Positions 9,174 through 18,000 of a stretch of 64,000 nucleotides of DNA are shown piece by piece. A model generated the notes under the pieces. That model searched no databases. It was given only the letters and a program-made list of their open reading frames with translations, and had not been told where the DNA came from. The DNA is from Herbaspirillum frisingense GSF30 (GTDB lineage: Bacteria > Pseudomonadota > Gammaproteobacteria > Burkholderiales > Burkholderiaceae_D), in NCBI RefSeq assembly GCF_000300975.2, contig NZ_AEEC02000025.1, forward strand, positions 1 to 64,000, read 5' to 3'. A program made the position numbers and the translations under genes. Positions within the stretch are counted from its first letter, which is position 1. Each line of letters opens with the position of its first letter.

Positions 9174-9701
9174 ATGCAAGCACAGGCAAATGCGCCCAAA
9201 CGCGGCCTCATGATCAAGCTGGTTGCCCTGGTCGGGGTGGCCGCCATCGCCGCCTTCGCCTACTTCAAGGTCAATGCCGGCAACGCCGCTCCCGATGTCA
9301 CCTTCACCAAGCTCGATGGCCAGCAGGTGGCCCTCAAGGACCTGCGCGGCAAGGTGGTGATGGTCAACTTCTGGGCCACCAGCTGCACCACCTGCGTGGG
9401 CGAGATGCCGCAGATGATCGAGACCTACAACAAGTTCAAGGATCGCGGCCTGGACTTCGTGGCCGTGGCCATGAGCTATGACCCGCCCAACTACGTGGTG
9501 AACTACACCGAGACCCGCAAGCTGCCCTTCAAGGTCGCCCTCGACCCGCAGGATACGCTGGCCAAGGCCTTCGGCGACGTCAAGCTGACCCCGACCACCT
9601 TCGTCATCGGCAAGGACGGCAACATCATCAAGCGCTATGTCGGCGAGCCGCAGTTCGCTGAATTGCATCAGCTGCTGGAGAAAGCCCTGGCAGCAGCCTG
9701 A
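9174..9701 (+). CDS. TlpA/ResA-like membrane-anchored thiol-disulfide oxidoreductase
   Basis: 175 aa. One N-terminal transmembrane segment (about 13-31) places a thioredoxin fold in the periplasm. The redox motif is WATSCTTC with cysteines 71 and 74, and the cis-proline loop is LTPTTFVI. The family reduces periplasmic disulfides, often for cytochrome c maturation; no ccm gene is adjacent, so the partner is unknown. The gene is a single unit between a terminator and promoter upstream and a strong terminator downstream. Confidence 0.88.
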   Translation: MQAQANAPKRGLMIKLVALVGVAAIAAFAYFKVNAGNAAPDVTFTKLDGQQVALKDLRGKVVMVNFWATSCTTCVGEMPQMIETYNKFKDRGLDFVAVAMSYDPPNYVVNYTETRKLPFKVALDPQDTLAKAFGDVKLTPTTFVIGKDGNIIKRYVGEPQFAELHQLLEKALAAA

Positions 9702-9718
9702 GCGCGCTTCACTCCTCC

Positions 9719-9747
9719 GAAAAAGCCGACCATGTGTCGGCTTTTTT
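9719..9747 (+). terminator. Rho-independent terminator after the TlpA-like gene
   Basis: AAAAGCCGAC and GTCGGCTTTT pair around a short loop and are followed by a T-run; it starts 17 nt past the stop codon. Confidence 0.9.
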
Positions 9748-9806
9748 AATTCCGCCGAACAACTCCAAGGAACATCCCCTCTACCCAGGAAGTCCAAAAG
9801 GTTCAC

Positions 9807-9885
9807 CTTGTCGGCATGACAAGCGATTTTTTATCGTTCCGCTGCGGCCCGGCCGTGCTGAACGGTCATGCCTGCCCAATGACCG
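9807..9885. promoter_or_regulatory. Two inverted repeats upstream of lapA
   Basis: CTTGTC/GACAAG (9807-9823, 5-nt spacer) and CGGTCAT/ATGACCG (9863-9885, 9-nt spacer) are perfect inverted repeats in the 159 nt before lapA. They could be operator sites or leader hairpins. The lapA start itself has a strong AGGAGG site at about 9896-9901. Confidence 0.4.
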
Positions 9886-9906
9886 AGAACATAACAGGAG
9901 GCTGCA

Positions 9907-10404
9907 ATGAGATTCCGGACCGTTTTCCTGATCGTGCTGCTGGCGCTGGTCGCCATCTTCGCCGCCGTCAACTGGACGGCCTTCACGGCCACCACCACCC
10001 TCTCGCTGATCTACACCGAGTTCCAGGCCCCCTTGGGTGCGGTGATGCTGGCAGTGGTGGTCGTGCTGACGGCCTTCTTCCTGCTCTACATCCTGGCCCT
10101 GCAGACCAGCGTGATGCTGGAGAGCCGGCGCCTGACCAAGCAGCTGGAAGCCCAGCGCACCCTGGCCGACCAGGCCGAGCATTCGCGCTTCAACGACCTG
10201 CGCGGCTACCTGAAGACCGAGCTGGAGCAGTTGCAGCGCCGCCAGGCCGAACAACAGACCCTGCTGGCGCAGCGCCTGGATGCATTGCAGCGCGACATCC
10301 ACCATCGGGTGGAGCAGACCGAGAATGCCGTGGCCGCACAGGTCGGCGAACTTGACGACCGGCTGCAGCGCCAGCAGGTGGCGGGTGTGATCAAGCCGCT
10401 GTAA
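9907..10404 (+). CDS. lapA: LapA-domain (DUF1049) inner-membrane protein
   Basis: 165 aa. Two transmembrane helices (about 5-25 and 43-65) are followed by a roughly 90-residue Gln/Glu/Arg-rich coiled coil. In E. coli LapA works with LapB in controlling LPS assembly through LpxC turnover; here lapB and ihfB are not adjacent. The long C-terminal coiled coil exceeds the roughly 100-aa E. coli protein. Strong ribosome site AGGAGG. Confidence 0.78.
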   Translation: MRFRTVFLIVLLALVAIFAAVNWTAFTATTTLSLIYTEFQAPLGAVMLAVVVVLTAFFLLYILALQTSVMLESRRLTKQLEAQRTLADQAEHSRFNDLRGYLKTELEQLQRRQAEQQTLLAQRLDALQRDIHHRVEQTENAVAAQVGELDDRLQRQQVAGVIKPL

Positions 10405-10422
10405 TCTGTCGCCAGCAAAACA

Positions 10423-10456
10423 AAAAGGCTGCATCAACGAAGATGCAGCCTTTTTT
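10423..10456. terminator. Bidirectional terminator between lapA and pyrE
   Basis: AAAAGGCTGCATC and GATGCAGCCTTTT form a long stem with A-run and T-run flanks, placed between convergent genes. Confidence 0.9.
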
Positions 10457-10482
10457 CATCTTTTGACGCTTTTTGGTGCAGC

Positions 10483-11142
10483 TTAGACGCCGTAACGCGT
10501 GCGGTAGGCCGCCACGGCATCCTTGTGCTGGGTCAGGCGCGCATCGCCACCGGTGGAGATGTACTCGAACAGGTCATCCAGGTTGCCGATGGAAATGACC
10601 GGCATGCCATATTCGCGTGCCACTTCCTGCACGGCCGACAGTTCGGACAGCGCGCCATCCTTGCCCGAGCGCTCCATGCGGTCCAGTGCGATCAGCACCA
10701 CACAGGGGGTGGCGCCGGCGGCGCGGATCATGTCCACCGATTCACGCACCGAGGTGCCGGCCGAGATCACGTCGTCGATGATGACGACCTTGCCCTGCAG
10801 CTTGGCGCCGACGATGGTGCCGCCTTCGCCGTGGTCCTTGGCTTCCTTGCGGTTGAAGGCGAACGGCACGTTGCGTCCCATGCCGGCCAGCGCCACGGCG
10901 GTGGCCGACGCCAGGGTGATGCCCTTGTAGGCGGGACCGAACAACATGTCATATTCGATGCCGGAATCCTGCAGGGTCTGGGCGTAGAAACGCGCCACCT
11001 GGGCCAGCGTCGCGCCTTCGCTGAACAGACCGGCGTTGAAGAAGTAAGGCGAGGTACGACCTGCCTTGGTGACGAATTCGCCAAAGCGCAGCACGCCGGC
11101 CGACACCGCGAATTCAATGAATTCCTGTCTCAAGTTGCTCAC
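10483..11142 (-). CDS. pyrE: Orotate phosphoribosyltransferase
   Basis: 219 aa cytosolic enzyme converting orotate and PRPP to OMP in pyrimidine synthesis. The PRPP-binding signature [13 protein letters not shown] is intact, as are FGPAYKGI and the [13 protein letters not shown] flexible loop. I choose the GTG at 11142 ([11 protein letters not shown]) because it gives family length and a GGGA site 8-9 nt upstream; the open frame continues 29 codons further without family similarity. Divergent from the exonuclease III gene. Confidence 0.95.
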   Translation of the reverse strand: MSNLRQEFIEFAVSAGVLRFGEFVTKAGRTSPYFFNAGLFSEGATLAQVARFYAQTLQDSGIEYDMLFGPAYKGITLASATAVALAGMGRNVPFAFNRKEAKDHGEGGTIVGAKLQGKVVIIDDVISAGTSVRESVDMIRAAGATPCVVLIALDRMERSGKDGALSELSAVQEVAREYGMPVISIGNLDDLFEYISTGGDARLTQHKDAVAAYRTRYGV

Positions 11143-11315
11143 AATGCATTTCCCGGGAAGAGTCAAAACGGAAGGGCCGGCCTCCCCGCTTGCCACAAGG
11201 CAAGGCGAGGGAGGTGGCGAAGCCTTCATCAGGCCGCCATTTTAAATGATTCATCCTATCGGTTATGCTACCGGCCTGATTGAACACTCTCCCGCAGCAA
11301 GCAAACAGGAATCCC

Positions 11316-12092
11316 ATGCCAAAAATCGTCTCCGCCAACCTCAACGGAATCCGCTCGGCCGCCAAGAAGGGCTTCTTCGAATGGCTGCAGAAGGAAGCGC
11401 CGGACTTCGTCTGCGTGCAGGAACTGAAGGCCCAGGCGGCCGACATGACCGATGAATTCCTGGCCCCGGCCGGTTATGTCGGGCATTTCCACTATGCCCA
11501 GAAAAAAGGCTACTCGGGCGTGGGCGTGTACAGCCGCCGGCAGCCGGATTCGGTGCGCATCGGCTTCGGCAATACCGAGTTCGATGACGAAGGCCGCTAT
11601 GTGGAATGCGACTATGGCGACCTCACCGTGATTTCGCTCTACGCACCCTCGGGCTCGTCCAGCGAGGAACGCCAGGAAGCCAAGTTCCGCTTCATGGAAG
11701 CCTTCCTGCCGCACCTGATGGACCTGGAAAAGAGCGGCCGCGAAGTCGTCATCTGCGGCGACTGGAACATCGCCCACAAGGAAATCGACCTGAAGAACTG
11801 GAAGAGCAACCAGAAGAATTCCGGCTTCCTGCCGGAAGAACGCGCCTGGATGACGCGCATCTTCGACCAGCTGGGCCTGGTGGACGTGTACCGCCGCCTG
11901 CATCCCGAGACCACCGGCGACGCCTATACCTGGTGGAGCAATCGCGGCCAGGCCTGGGCCAACAACGTGGGGTGGCGTATCGATTACCACGTCTCCACCC
12001 CGGGCATCGCCGCCAAGGCGGTCAGCGCGGCGATCTACAAGGAGCAGCGCTTCTCTGACCATGCGCCGCTGACGGTGGTCTACGGCGACTGA
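11316..12092 (+). CDS. xthA: Exonuclease III-family AP endonuclease
   Basis: 258 aa, EEP-fold Mg-dependent enzyme that cleaves at abasic sites and has 3'-5' exonuclease activity. Signatures: NLNGIRSAAKKG at the N-terminus, CVQELKAQ (metal-binding Glu), SLYAPSGS, CGDWNIAHKEIDL, and the terminal SDHAPL catalytic Asp-His. The ATG at 11316 follows ACAGGA; 12 upstream codons in frame are ignored. Closer to the ExoA type than to E. coli Nfo. Confidence 0.93.
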   Translation: MPKIVSANLNGIRSAAKKGFFEWLQKEAPDFVCVQELKAQAADMTDEFLAPAGYVGHFHYAQKKGYSGVGVYSRRQPDSVRIGFGNTEFDDEGRYVECDYGDLTVISLYAPSGSSSEERQEAKFRFMEAFLPHLMDLEKSGREVVICGDWNIAHKEIDLKNWKSNQKNSGFLPEERAWMTRIFDQLGLVDVYRRLHPETTGDAYTWWSNRGQAWANNVGWRIDYHVSTPGIAAKAVSAAIYKEQRFSDHAPLTVVYGD

Positions 12093-12118
12093 ACACGCGC
12101 CAGCCGACCCGCCTCCTC

Positions 12119-12223
12119 CCGTTCGGACTGAGTAGCGGCGTAGCCGCGTATCGAAGACGCGCCGGGCGGTGGTCCATGGAGCGCCTTCGATACGGCCCTG
12201 ACGGGCCTACTCAGTCCGAACGG
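12119..12223. repeat. REP-like inverted pair, copy A
   Basis: Two roughly 45-bp units lie in opposite orientation. The right unit (12178-12223) reads GGAGCGCCTTCGATACG, then GGCCCTGACGGGCC, then TACTCAGTCCGAACGG. The left unit (12119-12163) is its reverse complement in the flanks, with a different inner stem (GCGGC/GCCGC). The same flanks recur at 60308-60421. Each unit folds on itself, and the pair folds into a larger cruciform. Typical of intergenic REP/BIME elements. Confidence 0.85.
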
Positions 12224-12246
12224 AAAGTAGCTGAAAAATCGTTCGC

Positions 12247-12287
12247 AAAAAAACAAAAGCCCTCGCACTGTGACGTGCGAGGGCTTT
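12247..12287 (-). terminator. Terminator of topB
   Basis: A perfect 13-bp stem (AAAGCCCTCGCAC / GTGCGAGGGCTTT) with a 6-nt loop. On the minus strand it is followed by a T-rich run (12247-12258), 21 nt past the topB stop. Confidence 0.9.
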
Positions 12288-12308
12288 GTCGTTTCAGACC
12301 AGCAAAAA

Positions 12309-14987
12309 TCAGGCGTCCGGCGCCGCCGCCTTCTTCGGGGTGGCCTTGCGCAGTGCCGGCTTCTTGGCCGCTGCTGGCTTGGCTGCCGCCTTGGTCTTGG
12401 TGGCCGTGGTCTTGGTCGCCGTCTTCTTGGCGGCTGGCTTGGCTACCGCCTCATCCGCACCATCACCGGCTTCGGCTGCAGCAGCCTTGCCCTTGGCCGG
12501 CGCCTTGGCCTTGCGTTCCTCGAACTCGAAGCTGATCTTGCCGTCCTTGCCGCGGACCAGGAAGGCCTTGAACGGCCGGCGGGTACGCTGCGAGATGAAG
12601 CCCGGCAGCAGGTCGGTCTTGCCGTCGTTGAGAAGCTTGGCCATCTGCTCGGGCAGGATTTCCTGTTGCAGGATGATGCGGCTGCTGCGGAAGTCGCAGG
12701 CCTTGGGCTTGGCCACGGTCTTTTCGCAGACATAGGCCAGGCCCATCTCGTAGACGCCACTGCCGCACTTGGGGCAGGCGCCCAGCGGGGTCTGCTCGCT
12801 GAAGTCCACCGGCTCGCCGCCCTCGCCATCGGCCTGGTCCTGGCCGAAGTCGAATTCCAGCTTGAAGTTCTTGATCTCTTCGTCACGCGAAATCTTCAGG
12901 ATGGCCGCGAACGGACGGCCCATCTTCGAGCGGAAACCCTGCAGCGGGCCGATGGTGCGGTTCTGCAGCAGTTCTTCCACTTCGGCGATCTCGAACTGAC
13001 GACCACCAGGCACCTTGCTCATCGAGAATTCGCACTTGGTGCAGGCGAAGCGACGATAGTTTTCCTTCACCACGCCACCGCAATTGGGGCAGGGCGTCTG
13101 CAGGGTCGCGTAGTCGCCGGGGATGGTGTCGTTGTCGTATTCCTTGGCGCGCTTGACGATGATCTGGGTCATCTGCGCGATCTCGCGCATGAACTCGTCA
13201 CGGCTGATCTTACCGCGCTCCATCTGGGCCAGCTTGTGTTCCCACTCGCCGGTCAGTTCCGGTTCGGTCAGTTCATCCACACCCAGGCCGTGCAACAACG
13301 TCATCAGCTGGAAGGCCTTGGCGGTGGGCATCATCTCGCGGCCTTCGCGCAGCAGGTACTTTTCGTTCAGCAGGCCTTCGATGATGGCCGCACGCGTGGC
13401 TGGCGTACCCAGGCCCTTGCCGGCCATGGCCTCGCGCAATTCGTCCGAATCCACCAGCTTGCCCGCACCTTCCATGGCCGACAGCAGCGTGGCTTCCGTG
13501 TAGCGGGCGGGCGGCTTGGTGACCAGACCGTTGGCCGTCACCTTGTCGGTCTTGACCTTCTCGCCCTGGGCCACGGCGACCAGATTGCCGCCGCCTTCCT
13601 TGTCCTTGTCGTCTTCCTCGACCTGCTTGCCGTAGATGGCCAGCCAGCCGGGGTTGATCATGACCTTGCCTTCGCTCTTGAACTGGTGGCCCGACACTTC
13701 CGTGAAGCGGGTGGTCACCTGGAACTCGGCCGGCGGGAAGAACACCGCCATGAAGCGGCGCGTCACCAGGTCGTAGAGCTTCTGTTCCGGTTCCGACAGG
13801 TTCTTGGGCACCTGGGTGGTGGGGATGATGGCGAAGTGGTCGCTGATCTTGGTGTTGTCGAAGATGCGCTTGTTGGGCTTGACCCAGCCTTGCTTGAGGA
13901 TCTGCTTGGAGAACTGGTGGTAGTTGTTGTTCTCCGCCAGCGCCTCCATCGTGTCCTTGACGGTGTTGATGTAGTCCTCGGGCAGGTGGCGCGAATCGGT
14001 ACGGGGGTAGGTCAGCACCTTGTGCTTTTCATACAGCGCCTGGGCCAGGCCCAGGGTGTTCTTGGCCGAGAAGCCGAAGCGCGAGTTGGCTTCTCGCTGC
14101 AGGCTGGTCAGGTCGAACAGGCCCGGCGACATCTGCGTGGTCGGCTTGGACTCCTCGGTGACATTGCCCGGCTTGTCGCGGCAGGCGGCCACGATGGAAT
14201 CGGCAGCCGCACGGCTCCACAGGCGCTCGGGGCGCTTCTCGGGGTCGTTCTCGTCCTTCTTGTGGCCCTTGTCCAGCCAGCGGCCCTTGTAGATGCCGGC
14301 GGCGCAGACGAACTCGGCGTGCACTTCCCAGTAATCGCGGGGGACGAACTTCTTGATCTTCTCTTCACGCTCGACCACGATCGACAAGGTCGGCGTCTGC
14401 ACGCGGCCCACGGTGGTCAGGTAGAAGCCGCCTTCCTTGGAGTTGAAGGCGGTCATGGCGCGGGTGCCGTTGATGCCGATCAGCCAGTCGGCCTCGCTGC
14501 GGCAACGCGCCGCATTGGCCAAGGGCAGCATTTCCTCGTCATCACGCAGGTGGGCAAAGCCCTCGCGGATGGCGCCCGGCGTCATCGACTGCAGCCACAG
14601 GCGCTTCACCGGCTGCTTGGCCTTGGTGTATTGCGCGATCAGGCGGAAGATCAGTTCTCCTTCGCGGCCCGCGTCACATGCGTTGATGAGGGTGGTGACG
14701 TCCTTGCGCTTGATCAGCTTGGAGAGCACCTTCAGGCGCGACTCGGTCTTGGCGATGGGGTTCAGGGCGAAGTGCGGCGGAATCATCGGCAGGTGGGTGA
14801 AGCTCCACTTGCCGCGCTTGACGTCGTATTCCTCGGGGACTGCGATTTCCAGCAGGTGGCCGACGGCCGACGACAGGATGTACTGGTCGGATTCGAAATA
14901 CTCATCGTGCTTGGTGAAGCCGCCGAGCGTCTTCGCGATGTCGTTCGCGACAGAGGGCTTCTCGGCAATGATGAGGGTCTTGCTCAT
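12309..14987 (-). CDS. topB: DNA topoisomerase III with Lys/Ala-rich tail
   Basis: 892 aa type IA topoisomerase that decatenates and relaxes DNA by single-strand passage. TOPRIM domain at the N-terminus (LIIAEKPSVA, ACDAGREGELIF). The catalytic tyrosine is Y327 in KVLTYPRTDSR, almost the same position as in E. coli TopB. C-terminal zinc-ribbon-like segments follow (CPNCGG...CTKC; CPKCGSG). The last about 70 residues are a histone H1-like Lys/Ala/Thr tail. It is far longer than E. coli TopB (653 aa) because of the zinc ribbons and tail. Third gene of dprA-smg-topB. Confidence 0.95.
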   Translation of the reverse strand: MSKTLIIAEKPSVANDIAKTLGGFTKHDEYFESDQYILSSAVGHLLEIAVPEEYDVKRGKWSFTHLPMIPPHFALNPIAKTESRLKVLSKLIKRKDVTTLINACDAGREGELIFRLIAQYTKAKQPVKRLWLQSMTPGAIREGFAHLRDDEEMLPLANAARCRSEADWLIGINGTRAMTAFNSKEGGFYLTTVGRVQTPTLSIVVEREEKIKKFVPRDYWEVHAEFVCAAGIYKGRWLDKGHKKDENDPEKRPERLWSRAAADSIVAACRDKPGNVTEESKPTTQMSPGLFDLTSLQREANSRFGFSAKNTLGLAQALYEKHKVLTYPRTDSRHLPEDYINTVKDTMEALAENNNYHQFSKQILKQGWVKPNKRIFDNTKISDHFAIIPTTQVPKNLSEPEQKLYDLVTRRFMAVFFPPAEFQVTTRFTEVSGHQFKSEGKVMINPGWLAIYGKQVEEDDKDKEGGGNLVAVAQGEKVKTDKVTANGLVTKPPARYTEATLLSAMEGAGKLVDSDELREAMAGKGLGTPATRAAIIEGLLNEKYLLREGREMMPTAKAFQLMTLLHGLGVDELTEPELTGEWEHKLAQMERGKISRDEFMREIAQMTQIIVKRAKEYDNDTIPGDYATLQTPCPNCGGVVKENYRRFACTKCEFSMSKVPGGRQFEIAEVEELLQNRTIGPLQGFRSKMGRPFAAILKISRDEEIKNFKLEFDFGQDQADGEGGEPVDFSEQTPLGACPKCGSGVYEMGLAYVCEKTVAKPKACDFRSSRIILQQEILPEQMAKLLNDGKTDLLPGFISQRTRRPFKAFLVRGKDGKISFEFEERKAKAPAKGKAAAAEAGDGADEAVAKPAAKKTATKTTATKTKAAAKPAAAKKPALRKATPKKAAAPDA

Positions 14988-15367
14988 AAGTATGGGTCTC
15001 GGTAATGAGAGATCGGTTGCTGGCGTGTTCCAGGAGATCGGTCAGCCCCAGTTGGGGCCGGATCGCTCCTAAACAACGTCATGCCATCCCAGGGTCGAAA
15101 CCAGCAGCGGCGGCGTACGGAGCATGCGGCCGGCGTTTCGTTGCCTGTGGACAACGGAATTTTTATATAGTAGCCAATATCGGGCCAATGCGGGGGAATG
15201 ATAAGCGTGATGCAAACGAAACGGCAAGCACAAGGGCTTGCCGTCTCAGAGTTTCATGCATATCCAGCTTGGGATGAAGCAATAAGCTATGTCTATCGTC
15301 AGCCCACTGTCAGCATGGCAACCGTGCAGCCGCTGCAAGATCAGGCTGGCAAGCCGCCGCAGCTGCC
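14988..15367. other. 380-nt gap between smg and topB
   Basis: No credible gene. A perfect hairpin ACGGCAAGC/GCTTGCCGT (15221-15244, 6-nt loop) lies downstream of smg and, on the minus strand, is followed by TTTCGTTT, so it may terminate smg. An AT-rich patch (about 15159-15185) reads TACTATATAAAAATTCC on the minus strand and is the only likely core promoter for topB; its -35 is unclear. Confidence 0.5.
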
Positions 15368-15844
15368 TCAGTGCAACAGGCGCGGTTCGGTGTCGTCCTC
15401 GTCGAGGAACAGCTCCTCGAACATCAGGCCGTCCGGCTCCTTGCCCTGGCTCCACAACACCATCAGCACGATCACCTTGAGCTTTTCCAGTGTGATGGGT
15501 GCTTCACCAGCGGCCAGTGCACGTTCGATGACGATCTCGCGTTGCATCGGGTCCAGCATCTTGGCCGATTCCAGGAACTGGATGAAGCCAATGGCTTCCA
15601 CGCCGAGCACGTCGCTTTCCTGGCGCGCGTAGATACGGGTACCGAAGGAGAAGGCGGTCTGGCGGGGATAGTTGTCGGCGAATTCGTGATTGGCGACTTC
15701 AAGATCAGTCAGCCATCCGAGTGCCTGGGAAATTTCATCTTCTTCGAAACCGATCGCGGACAACTTCTTGACCAGGGCCTCCGGTTCGGGGCAGGCATCA
15801 GGGCGATAGTAGGTTTCGTACAGGTAAACGAGGACATCAAACAT
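15368..15844 (-). CDS. smg: Smg protein (DUF494)
   Basis: 158 aa soluble acidic protein of the Smg/DUF494 family, found next to dprA in many beta- and gammaproteobacteria. The start [13 protein letters not shown] and the central block [12 protein letters not shown] are typical. No catalytic motif is apparent and the function is unknown. It lies 87 nt downstream of dprA on the same strand. Confidence 0.9.
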   Translation of the reverse strand: MFDVLVYLYETYYRPDACPEPEALVKKLSAIGFEEDEISQALGWLTDLEVANHEFADNYPRQTAFSFGTRIYARQESDVLGVEAIGFIQFLESAKMLDPMQREIVIERALAAGEAPITLEKLKVIVLMVLWSQGKEPDGLMFEELFLDEDDTEPRLLH

Positions 15845-15931
15845 GTTCGTACTCTATCGCGAAGGTTATGAATGTACAAGTCAGCCAAGTCCAGTATGGC
15901 AGGAATTGCGGCAGCGCGGGGATTAATTTCT

Positions 15932-17089
15932 TCATGCTACGCACCGGTAATGTGCGCCAGGTAACACTTCTACGCGGCCCTGCAGTTCCAGTCCTAGCAA
16001 GATTGCTGCCAGTGCCGCTGCATCCAGACCACAGCGCTGCGCCAGGGTGTCGACATCGACCGGATCATGTCCCATGGCGCGCATGACCTGCAGACTTGCC
16101 GGATCGACATCGCCCATCGCCCCGGCCGCGACAAATGCTGGTGCCACCATTGCCGGCGCAGTACTGGCAACGGCTTGCCGCTGTGGCAATTCTTCGAGGA
16201 TGTCCTGCGTCGTCTCCACCAGCTTGGCCCCCTGACGGATGAGCTGGTGACAGCCCTTGGACAGCGGCGCGTGGATGGAGCCGGGAATGGCGAACACATC
16301 GCGCCCCTGCTCGGCCGCCATGCGCGCCGTGATCAGCGAGCCGGAGCGGGCTGCCGCCTCCACCACCAGCACTGCCTGTGCCAGCCCCGAAATCACCCGG
16401 TTGCGTCTGGGGAAATTGGCCGACAGCGGCGGCGTGCCCAGCGCATATTCGCTGACGATGCAGCCGCCCTGTGCGATGCGTTCGGCCAGATCCCGATTGC
16501 GCGGCGGATAGTCGATATCGCAGCCGGTCCCGATCACCGCCACCGTCGATCCGGCACCCCGCAGACCGCCCTCATGCGCGGCCGCATCGATGCCCAGCGC
16601 CAGCCCGGAGACGACGGTCAGCCCGGCATGGCTGAGCTCCTCGGAAAAGCGCATCGCGTGCTCGCGCCCTTGCGCCGTGGCATGCCGGCTGCCTACTACC
16701 GCCAGCGCCGGCGCGCACAGCAGCGCCGCATTGCCGCGCACGTAGAGCAGCAAGGGTGGGTCGGCAATGTTGAGCAGACTGGCCGGATACGCGGCGTCGG
16801 CCAGCGTGATGATCGCCCGTCCAGGCAACTGCAACCACTCCAGCGTGGCCTCCATGCGCTCGCGCTGCCGGCCCGAGGGTGGTGCCAGCAAGGTCGCCGC
16901 CTGCCGGGGCGGCAGTATGGCGCACAGTGCGGAAAAATCCGCCTGCCAGATCTGGCCGGGCAGGCCGAAAACGGCCAGCAGGCGCCGTGCCGCCACCGGC
17001 CCGATGCCGTCGGCAAAAGCCAGTCGCAGCCAGGCCTGGAGGTGGTCGGAATCGGCCTGCGCCGCATCAAAAGGGAAATTGTTTTGCAT
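15932..17089 (-). CDS. dprA: DprA/Smf, DNA-processing protein
   Basis: 385 aa. DprA binds incoming single-stranded DNA and loads RecA during transformation. An N-terminal SAM-like helix-hairpin region (DGIGPVAARRLLAVFG) is followed by the Rossmann core (VVGSRHATAQG, SGLALGIDAAAHEGGL, PRRNRVISGLA) and a C-terminal winged-helix domain (about 320-385). I start at ATG 17089 (MQNNFPF); a further 61 codons upstream are open but lack family features and run into the def promoter region. Confidence 0.95.
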   Translation of the reverse strand: MQNNFPFDAAQADSDHLQAWLRLAFADGIGPVAARRLLAVFGLPGQIWQADFSALCAILPPRQAATLLAPPSGRQRERMEATLEWLQLPGRAIITLADAAYPASLLNIADPPLLLYVRGNAALLCAPALAVVGSRHATAQGREHAMRFSEELSHAGLTVVSGLALGIDAAAHEGGLRGAGSTVAVIGTGCDIDYPPRNRDLAERIAQGGCIVSEYALGTPPLSANFPRRNRVISGLAQAVLVVEAAARSGSLITARMAAEQGRDVFAIPGSIHAPLSKGCHQLIRQGAKLVETTQDILEELPQRQAVASTAPAMVAPAFVAAGAMGDVDPASLQVMRAMGHDPVDVDTLAQRCGLDAAALAAILLGLELQGRVEVLPGAHYRCVA

Positions 17090-17249
17090 AATTGACTGTG
17101 CCGCGCTCAACGCCGTGCGGCGCGGGCTTGCGGCGAACGGGGAGCGGGCTGTGATACACTTTTCATCTTGATCGGGAACACCACGGTGGCCACCGGGCAA
17201 CAATGCACAGGCGCTGGCGACCAAGCCCACGATTGTGCTGCGGCCGCGC

Positions 17250-17353
17250 TTGAAGCGTCGCGCTCTGGCCACATTTAAATAACAATTCCCGAAACGAATC
17301 CCCCGGAGCCTCGCAAAATGTCGAGGTCCGGACTATCCAGGTCCACCGGGACC
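17250..17353 (+). promoter_or_regulatory. Candidate def promoter and structured leader
   Basis: TTGAAG (17250-17255) and TTTAAA (17274-17279) are spaced 18 nt and could be -35/-10. The leader of about 95 nt has two hairpins: CCGGA(g)CCTCG/CGAGGTCCGG (17303-17331) and GGTCC/GGACC (17340-17353). The last base pair is 27 nt before the def ATG. Confidence 0.45.
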
Positions 17354-17380
17354 GAACTCCAAGATTGCCGAGAACCACGT

Positions 17381-17899
17381 ATGGCCCAGCTCAACATCCT
17401 CCGTTATCCCGATCCGCGCCTGCACAAGATCGCCCAGCCCGTGACCGTCTTCGACGCGCGCATCAAGCAACTGGTGGCCGACATGGCCGAGACCATGTAT
17501 GCCGCCCCCGGCGTAGGCCTGGCCGCGACCCAGGTCGACGTGCATGAACAGGTGGTGGTGATCGATGTGTCCGATGAGGGCAAGAACCTGCAGGTCTTCA
17601 TCAATCCCGAAATCCTGTGGGCCAGCGAAGAAAAGCGCGTCTACGACGAAGGCTGCCTGTCGGTCCCCGGCATCTACGATGGCGTGGAACGCCCGGCACG
17701 CGTGAAGGTGCGCGCCTTCGACGCCGACGGCAAGGCCTTCGAACTCGATGCCGACGACCTGTTGGCAGTCTGCATCCAGCACGAGATGGACCACCTCAAG
17801 GGCAAGGTCTTTGTCGAATATCTCTCGCCGCTGAAGCGCAACCGCATCAAGACCAAGCTGCAGAAGGAAGAACGCGAGATGAAGAAGAAGGCGGGCTAA
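17381..17899 (+). CDS. def: Peptide deformylase
   Basis: 172 aa metalloenzyme that removes the N-formyl group from nascent proteins. All three motifs are present: [15 protein letters not shown] (metal ligand C92) and QHEMDHLKG (H134, E135, H138). The C-terminus is Lys/Glu-rich, as in ribosome-binding PDF tails. It is divergent from dprA, but the usual partner fmt does not follow; a terminator comes 28 nt after the stop. A second def-fmt copy elsewhere is likely. Confidence 0.96.
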   Translation: MAQLNILRYPDPRLHKIAQPVTVFDARIKQLVADMAETMYAAPGVGLAATQVDVHEQVVVIDVSDEGKNLQVFINPEILWASEEKRVYDEGCLSVPGIYDGVERPARVKVRAFDADGKAFELDADDLLAVCIQHEMDHLKGKVFVEYLSPLKRNRIKTKLQKEEREMKKKAG

Positions 17900-17927
17900 G
17901 CCTGCTGGTCATCTGCAGCACAAAATC

Positions 17928-17963
17928 AAAACGCCGGCCAGGGGCAACCCCGGCCGGCGTTTT
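17928..17963. terminator. Terminator after def
   Basis: AAAACGCCGGCC pairs with GGCCGGCGTTTT, extended inside by GGGG/CCCC with one bulged A and a 3-nt loop; a T-run ends it. Positioned between convergent def and the metallo-hydrolase gene. Confidence 0.88.
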
Positions 17964-18000
17964 GCATTGATGCGCCCTGCGCATCAAGCCATGGCACTGA

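Noticed and set aside
12270-15005. 911-codon open frame on the plus strand across topB
   Set aside because: It is the shadow of topB on the opposite strand, favoured by high GC. The sequence is low-complexity (Gly/Ala/Leu/His/Asp) and has no ribosome site; TopB itself is a full family match.
14988-15367. A small gene in the smg-topB gap
   Set aside because: The frames here have no ribosome site and unusual composition; the region looks regulatory.
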